Of a stretch of 64,000 nucleotides of DNA, positions 47,701 to 59,523 are shown piece after piece. Both the position numbers and the translations under genes were made by a program. This DNA comes from Arabidopsis thaliana (taxonomy: Eukaryota > Streptophyta > Magnoliopsida > Brassicales > Brassicaceae). Numbering within the stretch: the first letter of the stretch is position 1; each line of letters opens with the position of its first letter. Under the pieces are notes generated by a model. That model did no database searches. It was given only the letters and a program-made list of their open reading frames with translations, and was not told the DNA's origin. The stretch spans positions 24,679,835 through 24,743,834 of the forward strand of contig NC_003076.8 of the NCBI RefSeq assembly GCF_000001735.4, given 5' to 3'.

Positions 47701-48008
47701 TAACGAATCTGTATAGGAATACGACCAGAGAGGTTCCGGTGAGAGAGGTCGAGGGAAATGACTTGAGCCGTTACATTATCACAGACTACACCGGACCAAG
47801 AACACCAAACGGCGTCGTTTTGACCGTTAACGGGGACTTTCCAGTCTTGAAAGGCAGAGGGAGGGCCAGAGAGAGATGTTTTAAGGGAAAGGAGAGACAA
47901 GAGTTGAGGTGAAAACTTGAGAGCTAAGGAATTGAAAGCAAAGAAAGGAAGTAGAAGAAGGAGAAGGGGATGAAGAACAAGAGAAGGAGAAATGTTCTTC
48001 TTTTTCAT
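44707..48008 (-). CDS. PXY: LRR receptor-like kinase PXY/TDR
   Basis: Plasma-membrane receptor for the CLE peptide TDIF (CLE41/44), which keeps vascular cambium dividing and orients cell division. Two coding exons, 48008-45323 and 45146-44707, give 1041 residues, the known length of PXY. An upstream in-frame TTG-type extension is ignored; MKKKNISPSLVLHPLLLLLL is a clear signal peptide. About 20 LRRs span residues 75-620 (for example LSGSIPSGFSTLKNLTWLSL). A transmembrane helix lies at about 655-677 (IVWILAAAIGVGFFVLVAAT). The kinase has a glycine loop GMGSTGTVYKAE, Lys at about 746 in IAVKKLWG, IVHRDLKPSN at about 850 and DFGVAKL, so it is an active RD-type kinase. The single intron splits the kinase at IAP/EYAY in subdomain VIII. 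It matches AT5G61480. Confidence 0.97.
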
Positions 48009-50574
48009 CGTAGCTTTTAGAAAGAAATTAAAGTGAAGTTGTTTGAGGAAGTGTGGTGATATTGTTGAGAAAGGTGTTAGTGTTGACAATGGTGGATTTA
48101 AGGGTTTGAAGAAGAAGAAGATGGAAGAAGAGAAGAGAAGAAGAAGTCATGATGAAGGTGATGATTGTGGAGTGCGTCTAATGGTCTGGCTTTTGTTGGT
48201 TAAGGCATTATGGTTTTTGTGTGGGGAAGAAAACAAAAGCAAAGAGAAAAAAAAAACTCAATCCATTTTCCACTCTTCTTTTACTTTTCTTACTTTTTTC
48301 AAATTACTGTACTTCGTATACTAGTACTTTTTTCTGTTTGTTACCTTTATTAAGTATGAACCAAAATAAAACGTATATACTATAATTGTAGATTTTGTTT
48401 TTGTTTTGCCATCATACAAGTATTGGGTAAAATCAGAAACCAAATCACACAATGCCACTCATATTAAAAACCGATTAATTAGATTTGCTAGTATCTTTTC
48501 TTTGTCCTTTAATTTCTTCTCCTCATTAAAATTCTTTTTTTTCCACTATGGTATTCTTTTTAAAAAACCTTTTGCATACAAATTGAATGTTCAATGGAAT
48601 GTATACGCATGCAGATGTACAAGTACATAGATACACAATAAGCGAAAGTGGACTGTATTTATCCCAGTCACTCACAGGATCCAATAAAGCTAAAATCCTC
48701 TGTCTCTCCACTAACTCTCATGCCCACTACATATATGTGTGCGTATATAAGTTTTTACATATATATGAATTACGGTTTTTTTTTTTCGAACAACAATCTC
48801 GCGCCTAAAAGATTCAAGATTTTATAACAAATTTATTACACCATTCTTTTTTTATCCTTTCATCAGACCATTCATACGTATAGATATATACGCGTGCATC
48901 TCTTTATTACTTTTAGTGAAATGATATTACATTGGGACTTATTTTTCAGTTCGTTTATATATATGCCAAGTAATACTTACGATCACTGAAAATCTACTAT
49001 TGTCTACCAACCTTAGAAAAACTTGATTAGATTAGGATTGGAGTTGAGAGTTTTATGATTTTAATTTTATCGTAGTCTAAAATAAAGTTATTTTATACGA
49101 TAGACTACAACATTCCATCCTAAGCATTAGCTTAATTCTCAGCATGATTCAAATCGTAGTGAGATAATTTCAACATTAAATTCTACGCTTACATGATAAA
49201 TCTTTCAACTATTAGACTACTATAAGAAGAAGAAAAAAAAAATCGTTTTTCTTACATTCTTGATATTTACGAGTTTATTTACTCGTGAATTCATAATTAT
49301 GAACATGAATTATCTCAATCACCTGGTTCTGCTCTACTAAAAATAATGTGTCGAGCTAGGTCTCTTCATTCTTTAATTTACATGTTAATCTTGTATATAC
49401 ATCATCATATTATGAACACAAGTTATATTCTCATATTTTTCTATTTACTATTTCTATTGATTTTCATAAAATATCTCAAACACATGGTCCCGTAATCCCG
49501 TTCTACTAGAAATATTTTGTCTCATTTATTTATTTGATACTACTAGGAAATCCAAGCTATGCCTTTTGCTTATACGTATTTTTTTTGGGGTCACGATGTC
49601 TATTTCTTATGATATTTTTTCTTTTCTTTACTAAAAACACAGTAACACAATGAAAAAAATAAATTATCTTTTGTCAATGCTATATATATAAAGTTATAGC
49701 TGTAGAAATTGACTTAAGGGCATATAAGGTTTGTATCATGATGGTTGCTTGCCATTATAGATTCACTTTTCATCATTAAGGTTGGGTGAATTAAATATCT
49801 CACATTTATTCGATGATCCATAAAGTTCCAAAAAGGAATTCATTATTTCCCAACTAATCACCTAAATTATCGCTTATGCATACATATCTTAAAGACTCCG
49901 TACGTACGTGAGTGAGCTTAATGCTATACTATATTTTGAAATCACACACATTCATTTCTATTATATATCGTTAATTCTTTACCCGTTGCATCATAGTTTG
50001 CAACTGCATTGGTTCGAATATAATCACTTTGTAAGTGTGGTTAATTAGAAGTCCAAAATCAACTTCTTTTTCTACGTGATGTAGTGGAAGAACCGATAAT
50101 ATCTCAATTAGAACGATTATACGTTTTACAAACTCGTCCTATAAACGATCAACGATCCTAAAAATTTTGGGATGTTTTAAAAAACAACAAGTAGAGTGCA
50201 ATAATGAAAAGAAAATGTATAGAGGCATGCGTCGTTACATTTCTCTTTTGTTAGTGTTTTTTGGCCACGCGTGTCTTTTTCGCAACAACAGTATGGTATG
50301 TTTAGCCTTTTCTCAAATGACGGTTTTACCCCCAACTGAATTTCTATTACATGAAATGTGATCAAGAAATTATATTTTGCAATATATGTATGAGTGTATT
50401 AGAGATTTAGAATATTTTTTTGTTGATGTCATAAACAAAAATTCTGACTTAAGAGATTTAAAAATATTATACTTCAAATTGTAGGTTTCTGACTTTAGAA
50501 TATCTATTATTGAATGAACATCCTTCAATTTTTCATTTTTCTGTGGGTTTTGTATGAACTGAGTTATACTTAAA

Positions 50575-50627
50575 GTAGAATTCCTGTTGTTAAAAAAAAA
50601 AAAAAGCAAAATAAAATGTAGAATTCC
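50575..50627 (+). repeat. A-rich micro-insertion with 11-bp direct repeat
   Basis: GTAGAATTCCT at 50575-50585 and 50617-50627 flanks 31 bp containing 13 As followed by GCAAAATAAAAT. Same pattern as the other micro-insertions. Confidence 0.5.
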
Positions 50628-52214
50628 TCGGTATTCAAAATTTGTAACAGAGCAATAATACTCAATTTTGCTTGTATATGTAAAATACATGAATTTAGAG
50701 GAAATTGTTAAATCTGGAAGTACACGAGACGTAAACAAAATAAAGTAGAAAAGAAAAGTAAAATAATTATAAAAGTTTCTACAAGAGAATGATGAAAGAA
50801 TTGAACATTCTTCAAAAGTAAACAAAGAGGATGAAATAAAGAGAGAAAGAAACCGATTGATGGGAGTGAGGCCATTTATATAAACAAAATGTTATTTCAA
50901 ATGTGACTCATTTTTAGATTTATTTTTCTTCTTAAATACCACCGTTTATTGTATTTGACATTTGTTGTGACACTTTTGGATTTTATATTTTTGGCGAATG
51001 AAATGATTTGTCATCTAAGTGATGATAATCTACAGTCCAATGAGCTAATTATTCAAATAAACAGTTCAATTCGTACAATACATGACCACCACAAATTCAA
51101 CATGCAGCATCTCTAAACTTACAACAATTTTCCCTCATGATCTACGAAAAAAATTTATAGTAAATTTATAGTCTTAGGTCCATTTTTTTTTTTTTTTGGA
51201 ATTTACATTTTCTAAAGAGGAAGTAGAACATTTTTGCTGAGATGGTTGAAAAGAATCAAATTTCGTCAACCTCATCATACTTGAAGACATTTTTTTTTCT
51301 TTGATTTGACACTAATAAAACATATTGCTCAGATGAAGCCAAATTAGATGTCAGTTTTGTCTATAGTTTAAGTAGTCTGATCATCCCCACTAACCAAATC
51401 TCTTTTTGGTTTGTATGAAAAAGGTGTGTTAAAATTAGTTTCTGTTATTGGTGTAATTTAAAACACTCAAATTAGTTTATAAACCGAAAACACATACTTG
51501 AGCAAATTTTAATTAACATGGCCCATGCTTTATTTTGTCTTATGTGTTGTGGGCACATAGATGCTTTAGCTTGAAGTTAATTATGATCAAATTTAAAGTA
51601 ACAATAATGCCTTATCATTAACCTATAAAATTCCATAACATTTTCAAAGCTGTTAAGCAGATTAGATGATAGAATCAATGAAAGAACCAAACAAAAATTA
51701 TTATATCAAAACTTGTAATCATTTTGTTCATGAAAAATTAGATGTTACACTTTTTGTGTGTAATAGATGAGTATTCATTCATTCCCATGGGATCCTAAAT
51801 CAACAATACTAATCATCATTTTCTCATTTCAAAATCTTGTCCTTTCCTTTATCTATATTTCCCATTTGAAAATAAAATAAAGTTATGATTGCATGTGGGA
51901 TTAAAACGGGGGAAAATTGGAGGACAGCCCATATACTATTTACCCCTTTTTTATACATATATATAAATCTTTTCTATAATCACAGTCGATTTTTATTCTT
52001 GATATATTTTATGTCTATAAACGTTATATATATTGAATGGGTCTTAAACCAATTAATCTGAATAATCTGGTACAAGATGACAGTATGTTAGTGTTTTGCT
52101 TTGTCATAGCTGATTGTTGGATGACTGCTGAAATGTTGAATCCTCATTTAGAAAGAAACAAAATCAATATTGAATAGCCCACTTGAACCTTATTCTAGCA
52201 AAGGAAGTTTCCCA

Positions 52215-52522
52215 ATGCTGGAAAAAGTGAATGTTGGAGATCTGTTACCTCCAATCCAAGTCTTTTTAATCATGAATGTATATATCCGGTTTGCTATATC
52301 AGTCAACTTTCCCGAAACAACCAGGGCCTTAAACCGGATTTTTGATTCTTCATTGGTGCATGATCTTGGAAATCATTTTAGATGGTAGATTGATAGAAAA
52401 AGAAGACCATGCTGGAAAGAGTGAATGTTGAATATCTGTACTTCAAGTCTTTAACCATGTATACTCAGTTTGGTATATTAGTCAACCGGAAACAACCGGA
52501 AGCCATAAACCGGATTCTTGAT
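52215..52522. repeat. Diverged tandem duplication
   Basis: Copies at about 52215-52350 and 52409-52522 share in order ATGCTGGAAA, GTGAATGTTG, TCAAGTCTTT-like, GTATATATCCGGTTTG-like, AGTCAAC, GAAACAACC and AAACCGGAT blocks, with small indels. It lies 300-600 bp upstream of the gene starting at 52808. Confidence 0.75.
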
Positions 52523-52695
52523 TATCGGATTCAAAAACAAAACTAAAAAGGCTTGAGAAAGCAATTCAAAGTATTTTACCATCAGAACTAGTGGGCTTTG
52601 GAACTGCTAAGATTCAAGCTTATTGGCAAATTGGAATGGGCTTTAAATGTACAATGGGTTTGTTGATTTCCAATTGCATAAGTAGACGGCTGATT

Positions 52696-52762
52696 TAGAA
52701 AAACGTAAAAGTATGAGGTCTAAAAGAAGAAATAACGTAAAATAAGAAATAGAAAAACGTAA
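52696..52762. repeat. 13-bp direct repeat upstream of the next gene
   Basis: TAGAAAAACGTAA at 52696-52708 and 52750-52762, 41 bp apart. The intervening piece ends A-rich, so it may be another micro-insertion. It may lie in the 5' UTR of the gene at 52808. Confidence 0.4.
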
Positions 52763-52807
52763 CTAAAGCACCGTTTCCTTCTTCCACAGCAAGAAAAGTT
52801 CAACCAA

Positions 52808-53832
52808 ATGGGAATCAGAATCGGCGACGGTGACGGCGACAAATACGGCGGCACAGAGGAGCTAGAACTTTTCGGAAAATCTGATACTGTTACAGTAAAC
52901 AGTATACCGCATATGTCTCCGTCAGTTTCTTCGTCATCCGCATCCGCGAAGATGAGTTATGGATTCAACGAGGAAGAGTTTGAATGGGTGGCTGTAGATA
53001 AAGAGATTGATCTTGTTACGGATAAAGCTCCGGAACTTGACGAAGTTGATGATGCTTTCTCTGCACTTCAATTGTGAGTTTTCCAAAGTCGGTTTTTAGT
53101 GAGAATTTGAGTAAGGTTTTTGTATTGAAAGAAGTTATCGTTATCGTTTAGGATGTTCAATGATGATGATGACGAAGAATCAGGAGACCAACTTTCAGAG
53201 TCAGAGTTTGTGGATTGGATTGAGCCTTCGTTGCAGCTTTGCAATACTAGCCTTCTACAGCCTTTTATGCTGGACAGACTCTATGACGCCTTTCATGTGT
53301 TTCAGACCGACCCATCTGTTCAGGTTCTCTCTTTTCTCGCAGTCTTGAGATCCATGGTTTGAGAAACAAATAACTGAGACTCTGAGACATACATTGGTGT
53401 CTAATGTTGCAGAGAATGGTTATGTCATTGACTTCAGACAAGGCTGTTTGGGATGCGGTGATGAACAATGAGGTTGTCCGGGAGCTTATAAGCAACGGTA
53501 AGAATATAAGATACAATGGGCTATGGTTCTAAACGATGATTATGTAAGAGTTTTACTTGTTGTATAATGCAGCTGAGAGGTCAGAAGAAGACTCTGGTTC
53601 AGCCGCAAATTTCTTAAGAAGGTTGTTTGAGAGAAGTGCCGTCAAAATCATGGACGCAATGGAGAGAGTCACAAAGTATGTCACTGACCTTTTCAACGTT
53701 GTTCCTGGAGATGAGACGGTTGTGTTAGCCTCAGGTGCTGCGCCTAAGATGGAGAAGCTTCAAATGACGGTTCTGCTCGCCATTGTTGTCCTGCTTATCG
53801 TGTTAGTTACACGAGTAACAAGGTGTAGATAG
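52808..53832 (+). CDS. Uncharacterised plant protein with C-terminal membrane anchor
   Basis: Coding exons 52808-53073, 53152-53323, 53413-53497 and 53573-53832 join in frame to 260 residues. The start MGIRIGDGDGDKYGGTEELE is the first ATG. The N-terminal half is acidic (FNDDDDEESGDQLSE, about residues 90-105). The middle contains PFMLDRLYDAFHVFQTDPSV and a segment RMVMSLTSDKAVWDAVMNNE. Residues about 236-255 (MTVLLAIVVLLIVLVTRVTR) form one hydrophobic helix followed by only a Cys-Arg end, which makes this a predicted tail-anchored protein facing the cytosol. Function is unknown; it belongs to an uncharacterised plant family (I recall a UCP012943 label) and matches AT5G61490. Confidence 0.87.
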
Positions 53833-54381
53833 TATACTACACCCAGCCAAACTATGATCTCACATTTCAGGGTCTGCTGTACAATTGTAATTGCGACCTT
53901 TGGCTAAAATCGCAGCAGGAAAACTGTAATACTTGTGCTTACTCTTGTTTAATAAGAATATAGTGATTTGTCATTTTAAATATTAAGCCCAACTTCTCCA
54001 AAGCAAGAGTGTATTAAACACACTAAATCACATTCTGTTTTTTGAACCACACCGAATCAGTTTTGATCAAATACCCGTTTTCAGAGTTTTGTCACAAATT
54101 ACTATTCATCAGCGTAAACTTTAGATAAACGAGTGATTAAACCACAACACCTTAAAGTTTATCTTGGAGAGAAATGAAAGTGAGGACTCTGTTTTATGTA
54201 CAGTGCAGAGCCATCCAGCCATCCATGAGACCATACTTGTTTCCCGGATTCACGAGCACATACTTGTTTAAATCTGGTAAAACACAAAAAGCAAAAGTGT
54301 GTCCAAGTTTAAGATAAAAGCTTTACCAATTAATTGTGTATATGAAGATAATAGACAGTGAGAAGGGGATCTCACCTGATA
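53833..54381. other. Convergent 3' regions
   Basis: About 550 bp between two converging stop codons, with AATAAGAATA-like polyadenylation signal near 53951-53960 on plus. No gene. Confidence 0.5.
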
Positions 54382-56877
54382 TTAGGTGCTTGAGCTACCG
54401 AGATCAAAGTCCATTGTGTAATCGTACTCAATTGTTGGAATAACTGATGCCATGAACTTCAAGAACAGGAAGAGGTACCTGGCAAAATAGCAACGGTGTA
54501 ACCAGCAAGCCCAATGAACTATAAGCGTTATTTGCAATTAAAACACATACTTGTCGACTTCAGGTTCTACTCCACGCGACATTAATACATCAATGATTTT
54601 CTTCATAACAGCTCCATGCCGACATGGATGAACTGAAGCATGTTTACCAGGCAAGTGTGGATGATCTTCGATTGTGACCTGTGCATTTTTGAAAGACGAT
54701 CACAAAAATACTCTACATTGGTCAGATTCAGAAGACATAAGTCAGGAAAACTTTGGTGGAATAACAAAAAGGGTAATTGATGCAGTTGAGATTGTCTTCC
54801 TTTTACCGTTTTACGAGCATGGTCTTGGCTAACATCCTCCATTACAAGTTCAGGTTGCAGCAGCATCCTTGACTACAAGATACATCGTAGCTTTTAAGTA
54901 GATAACAGGAAATATAAACAAGCAACAAAACAAAACCCATGAATTTTAATGAAAAACAAAACGAAACAAGACATAAGTCAGGAAAGACGATCACAAAAAT
55001 ACTCTACATTGGTCAGATTCAGAAGACATAAGTCAGGAAAACTTTGGTGGTCAGATTCAGAAACTTTGGTCAGATTCAGACGATCACAAAAATACTCTAC
55101 AAGATACATCGTAGCTTTTAAGTAGATAACAGGAAATATAAACAAGCAACAAAACAAAACCCATGAATTTTAATGAAAAACAAAACGAAACAAGTATGAA
55201 AGAGATGCAAACCTCATCATAACCGGTCAGCCAAACACGAGGAGTTTGGTAATACTTATCATACCTGAACCAAAGTGAGAATTATAAGTTTGCTTACTAC
55301 TGGACCAAATGTAAGAAAGCTATATCTAAAAGTCAAAACGCAGTACTACACTTTGAAGAAACCCGGGATGCTTACGTTATGCTGAGATCATATGTCCGAG
55401 TTCGGAGAATGTTATCGTCATCAGGTTCATGAGCCACAAGATAAGTTGACTGAAGAGTTGCCTGAGTCAAGCATGTAAAAAGTTTAAAACTACTGGTAGA
55501 ACCAAAAATTGGGAAAATGGAAATATGCTTTAAAGGCAAAATACACACACAGCCAAATCATAACTGATGTGATAAACCCAAGATCATATCAATAACCCTT
55601 TACAAACTTTGCAATTTCCTAGAAACTTGCAAATTCATGTGCATAATTCAGAAGTATTTTTCAAAGAGAAATGACAAAAAGCTGAGTGCAACTGCAAAGA
55701 CAAATGGGATAGTGAGAGAGAGTAAAGAAAATAAAACTCACCGGATCATTTTCTACCACATTGTCAGCCTCATCGAACTCCTCCATGTCTGGAATATCAT
55801 CATCCTCCTCACCTCCAAAATACGTAGGTATTGATTGGATAGTATTTTTCTCGTTTATATCCAAGGCATCCATGGATGGTAAGTTATCCTCTTCCTTGCC
55901 TTTATCTATGGCCAAAAATCAAGACACAAGTTGAATAAGAGATAAGTGAATTTCAGAGGCACAAATCTCTAAATACAAAATGTACCTTTCGGTTTCCCAT
56001 GTGTAGCCAGCCAACCATCATTATCTTCATCATCAACCAACACTTCACCTCCAGCAGCTTCATAATCCTCTGCCACAGAAGCAGCTCTCCGTAGACAAGG
56101 TACTGTCAACCCGTAAAAAGTCCACAACATAATGTGCAATCAGAACTACAAAGCCAACAGAAATAAGCTTTAAAGATTTCAAATTTACCATTTCTAGTAA
56201 TCAAAAACTGTTTGTCCGAGGGCAAGTATGGCTTCCTTTTGCTTGCGTCACCAGATTCCCTAATCAAAAGTAAAAGCCATTGTGTCAAGCTTACCCATTC
56301 AAGCAAAGATATAGATATCGCCAATTAGCTTGAACTAGCAGTCATATACTAAAGCGTGAAAACTAATATGTTATAGACATATAGTATTGAGCAGCAAGAT
56401 ACCAAAGATCACACTTGTTGGTCTACTCAACTAATCGAATATCATAAAAGTTATTAAGATCAAACTTGTTGGTCCATTCAAGGAAGTTGTGACCTTAATG
56501 CCACCAGAAAAGTAACAATTTGATTGATCCCATCACAATCTCACATAATTTGTATAAAAGTCAATAACTTTCGCCAACAGAGAGAGACCCATTCACCCAT
56601 AATCATCAAGGATCAATTTCACATATCATAGATCACAAAATTCACAAACACAAAATTGTACAATTGGCCATTGCTGTGTATTCAAACTCCAATAAAAACT
56701 CAAAATTCAAACTAACCAAGACCAGGTGGGACACTTGGAGACGAGATTATCTCCGGCAAGTACGAACTCGCTGACGCTGAGAACTCCCTTCTCCTTGAAC
56801 GCCGAGATCGTACGAGGACCTGTGATCCTCTCAACTGTTCCTTTAAATGCTTCATGAAGCTTTTGCGAAAGCACCAT
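54382..56877 (-). CDS. ATG3: ATG3, E2-like enzyme of autophagy
   Basis: Transfers ATG8 from ATG7 to phosphatidylethanolamine during autophagosome formation, in the cytosol and at membranes. Nine coding exons join in frame: 56877-56717, 56259-56189, 56102-55986, 55905-55742, 55461-55376, 55264-55213, 54872-54807, 54678-54551, 54478-54382, giving 313 residues, the known plant length. The start is [20 protein letters not shown]. Family blocks are FLITRNVPC, the acidic flexible region ([15 protein letters not shown]) and [20 protein letters not shown]. The catalytic Cys258 is in [11 protein letters not shown], and FLKF lies near the C-terminus. All are intact. The intron 55212-54873 carries a 224-bp patchwork insertion, listed separately; splice sites are unaffected. 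It matches AT5G61500. Confidence 0.97.
54691..54759. repeat. Donor segment copied into the neighbouring ATG3 intron (69 bp)
   Basis: GAAAGACGATCACAAAAATA and the following sequence, in the intron after exon 54872-54807, recurs without visible change at 54982-55050 in the preceding intron. Confidence 0.9.
54873..55194. repeat. Patchwork templated insertion in an ATG3 intron
   Basis: A 98-bp segment at 54873-54970 is repeated at 55097-55194, apparently without change. Between the copies, 54982-55050 duplicates 54691-54759, 54971-54983 duplicates 54735-54747, and 55080-55100 repeats the GATCACAAAAATACTCTAC part again. The insert is therefore about 54971-55194 (224 bp), built from at least four nearby templates. 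Confidence 0.88.
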
Positions 56878-57249
56878 CTTTTGAGCTAGGCGACGAATTA
56901 GGATCTAATCAGTGGTTTCTATATCGAGGAAGAATTTATCGTATCGAAGAATCAGAGATTTGAGATTGTGAGCCCTAATCCCTAGGGAGAAAATTATCTT
57001 ATAGATTCCGTCAAATTTTAGGAAGATGATTTGGCTCTTTGTAATATTTTAAGAAAAATCTCCAATAGTACTCATACTTCTGTATATTTACGTTTTTACC
57101 CCATCTATTTTAGATGTTTCATTAACGGGTCCCGTTTCCTTGTATTCTCAAATTGTCATTCAGGTCCAAAAGGTACATTTAATATTCTTTCCATCACAAA
57201 GGAATCTCATTGCCCTTATTGAAAGATACTAACATCATTGTATATGTTT
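56878..57249. other. Spacer between the ATG3 start and the MDR gene end
   Basis: About 370 bp holding the ATG3 5' UTR and promoter and the 3' UTR of the downstream minus-strand gene. No distinct element seen. Confidence 0.5.
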
Positions 57250-59141
57250 TCATGGCAAGAGCACAACGGAGCCAGAGGTGATCCTATTCTCAAGATCTGC
57301 GTGGGCGTCAGCGACTCGAGACAACGGGTACTTGTGATTCACACGAGCCTTTAAGATGCCGGAGGTAACATTAGCGAAAACCTCTCCTGCACATTCCAAG
57401 AGCTCATCTCGAGTTTCATTGTAATGCATCATGGAAGGTCTTGTCAAGAAGAGCGACTTTGGAGCAAGATCAGATAATGGAATCGGATCTGGAGATCCTG
57501 AGGATTGTCCAAAGCTCACCATGTATCCTCGGCTCTTCAAACATGCTAACGATCCCTGGAAATTTATAAAAAATTCATTATAAGAAATCCGAAAAACCAG
57601 CTAAAGAACATAAACAGTCTGGCTCTTTGTGACAATACCTTAAAGGTGTCTTTTCCCACAGAGTCATAAACAACATTTACTCCTTTACCCGATGTAATGT
57701 CATTGACTCGGGAAACAAAATCCTCGTTCTTGTACATAATAACATGGTGGCATCCATCTTCTTTGGCTTGAGCCGCTTTCTCATTGGTCGAGACAGTTCC
57801 AATCACAGTGGCTCCAAGCGCATTTGCCCATTGACACAACAGAGACCCAACTCCACCAGCTGCAGCATGAACAAGGATTGTGTGCCCAGGTTCGACCTTT
57901 CCAAATACAAATAGGACTTGAGTCATATAGTGAATAGATCTTTGAAAAACGCGACCAATATAACAAAACTCTACTCTGTTCAACAGGCAAGAAGACACAA
58001 ATCCTGCTCTTGGTCTTCTTATTAATAACTTCCTAGAAATAGGAATGAAAACTAACCTTGAAGCAACGGCGAAGGAGAAACTGTGCAGTCATACCCTTGA
58101 GCATGATTGATGCTGCAACGATAGGATCAATAGATGAAGGAACAGGAACCACTTTATCCGCTGGAAGGATTTGTTCCTCAGCATACGCACCCATCGGATT
58201 TCCAGCATAAGCAACGAGATCACCGATCATTCTGCCAGTCAATCCCGACCCAACAGCTACCACCTCTCCAACAGCCTCCATACCTATGATCAGAAATGGA
58301 CCATTAGTTCAGAAAAGAAAAAAAAATCTTTTCCGTTCTCTCATTAGGTTCTAGTAATGTCCATACCTGGTGTGAAGGGCATAGAAGCTGGCTTGTAAAC
58401 ACCTTTCCTGAAGTAAACATCAATAAAGTTAAGCCCGATAGCCTTGTTCTTCACACGTATCTCACCCTCCTTTGGTTCCCCTACTTCCACATCTTCCCAT
58501 TTCAGAACCTTCCAATTAAATAAACAAAACCGCTATAAATACTGAAAAACACTGATCAAACAGAATGCGAGAAACTATCACAAGTCTCTAAATCAAAGAT
58601 ATCAAAGTAACCAAAGCTACGTTTGAAATACACATCAGTGATTCTGTATATAACCATCAATTTCGACTCAAGCTCAAATCCAAAACCTTTCACCTGGAAA
58701 ACTAGCCATTGAAAAAAGCTGAAGCTTATAGGGAATCTCAAATCATTTGAACTATAATCACACGAGCACATAGAAACAGACACAATCGCAATCTAATTTG
58801 ATTTCAATGATCCAAATCCGACCCGGAACTTCAAAATCGAATCTTTTACTCACCTCAGGACCGCCATGCTCATAAACCCTAATCCCTTTCACCATCTTCT
58901 TCTCGGACGACTCTTCTACCGCGACTGTACTCAGAGCTCTTACAGCAAACACAGTGCCACGTGTAGATAAAGAAAAACTCGAGAAATCGGCAAGACTTAG
59001 ACGAAAGTTGAGATCTTTGACGGGATTTCGTGGAAAGCTCGAGAATATTCGGTGATATAGACGACGTGACAGATGTCCAGACGCTTGAAGACACGAGTGA
59101 TGACGATGATGATGATGATGATGAAGAGTCAATGCTGCCAT
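57250..59141 (-). CDS. MDR-family quinone oxidoreductase-like protein
   Basis: NAD(P)H-dependent oxidoreductase of the zeta-crystallin/quinone reductase branch. Coding exons 59141-58854, 58508-58367, 58283-58057, 57896-57639 and 57555-57250 give 406 residues. The first ATG at 59141 adds about 80 residues before the enzyme core, including a His run encoded by an ATG/ATC repeat and an Arg/Ser-rich stretch with few acidic residues, so an organelle transit peptide is likely. The core starts at MVKGIRVYEHGGPE. The N-terminal GroES-like part has PGMEAVGEVVAVG and the nucleotide site is HAAAGGVGSLLCQWA. Zinc-ligand Cys/His of alcohol dehydrogenases are absent, as in quinone reductases, so the usual label zinc-binding alcohol dehydrogenase is misleading. 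The physiological substrate is unknown. It matches AT5G61510. Confidence 0.92.
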
Positions 59142-59523
59142 TTTCTTATGGCCCCCATTTCTTCTCTGCCTCCTAACTTTATTTTCTATTTCCCATCTTT
59201 GTCCTTTAACGTTCAATATATTACATTATCACTATCCTAGTTTTACTATATTTATAAAACACCCCTAATTTTAATTCCAAACACAAATCGTTATTTCACA
59301 AACATATAAGTGAAAAAATGAAACTATGGCTAAATTTACAAAATAATTTGAACAATAATCGAATCTTGGATCATGTGATTTGATTATTGTTACGTGAATA
59401 GTAAAAAAATATCCTTAATTTAGTTTGAACTTTGAAAATTTTAAAACTTATATGCAATAATTTTTTTGGCAACAAAAGATGCGTCTCATCTCAAATCATG
59501 AGGTGCTGGTTTTTTTATTGTTT
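59142..59523. other. Spacer between the MDR gene and STP3
   Basis: About 380 bp: promoter and short 5' UTR of the MDR gene and the 3' UTR of STP3. AT-rich; nothing distinct seen. Confidence 0.5.

Larger units (their letters stand above)
48009..52807. other. 4.8-kb spacer between divergent PXY and a plus-strand gene
   Basis: The left end is the PXY promoter and 5' UTR, with a GA/CT-rich stretch near 48100-48160. The remainder is AT-rich with T tracts. It holds an A-rich micro-insertion (50575-50627), a possible orphan TATA region and 151-codon Phe-rich frame on minus (50370-50882), a diverged duplication (52215-52522) and a 13-bp direct repeat at 52696-52762. No convincing gene. Confidence 0.55.
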
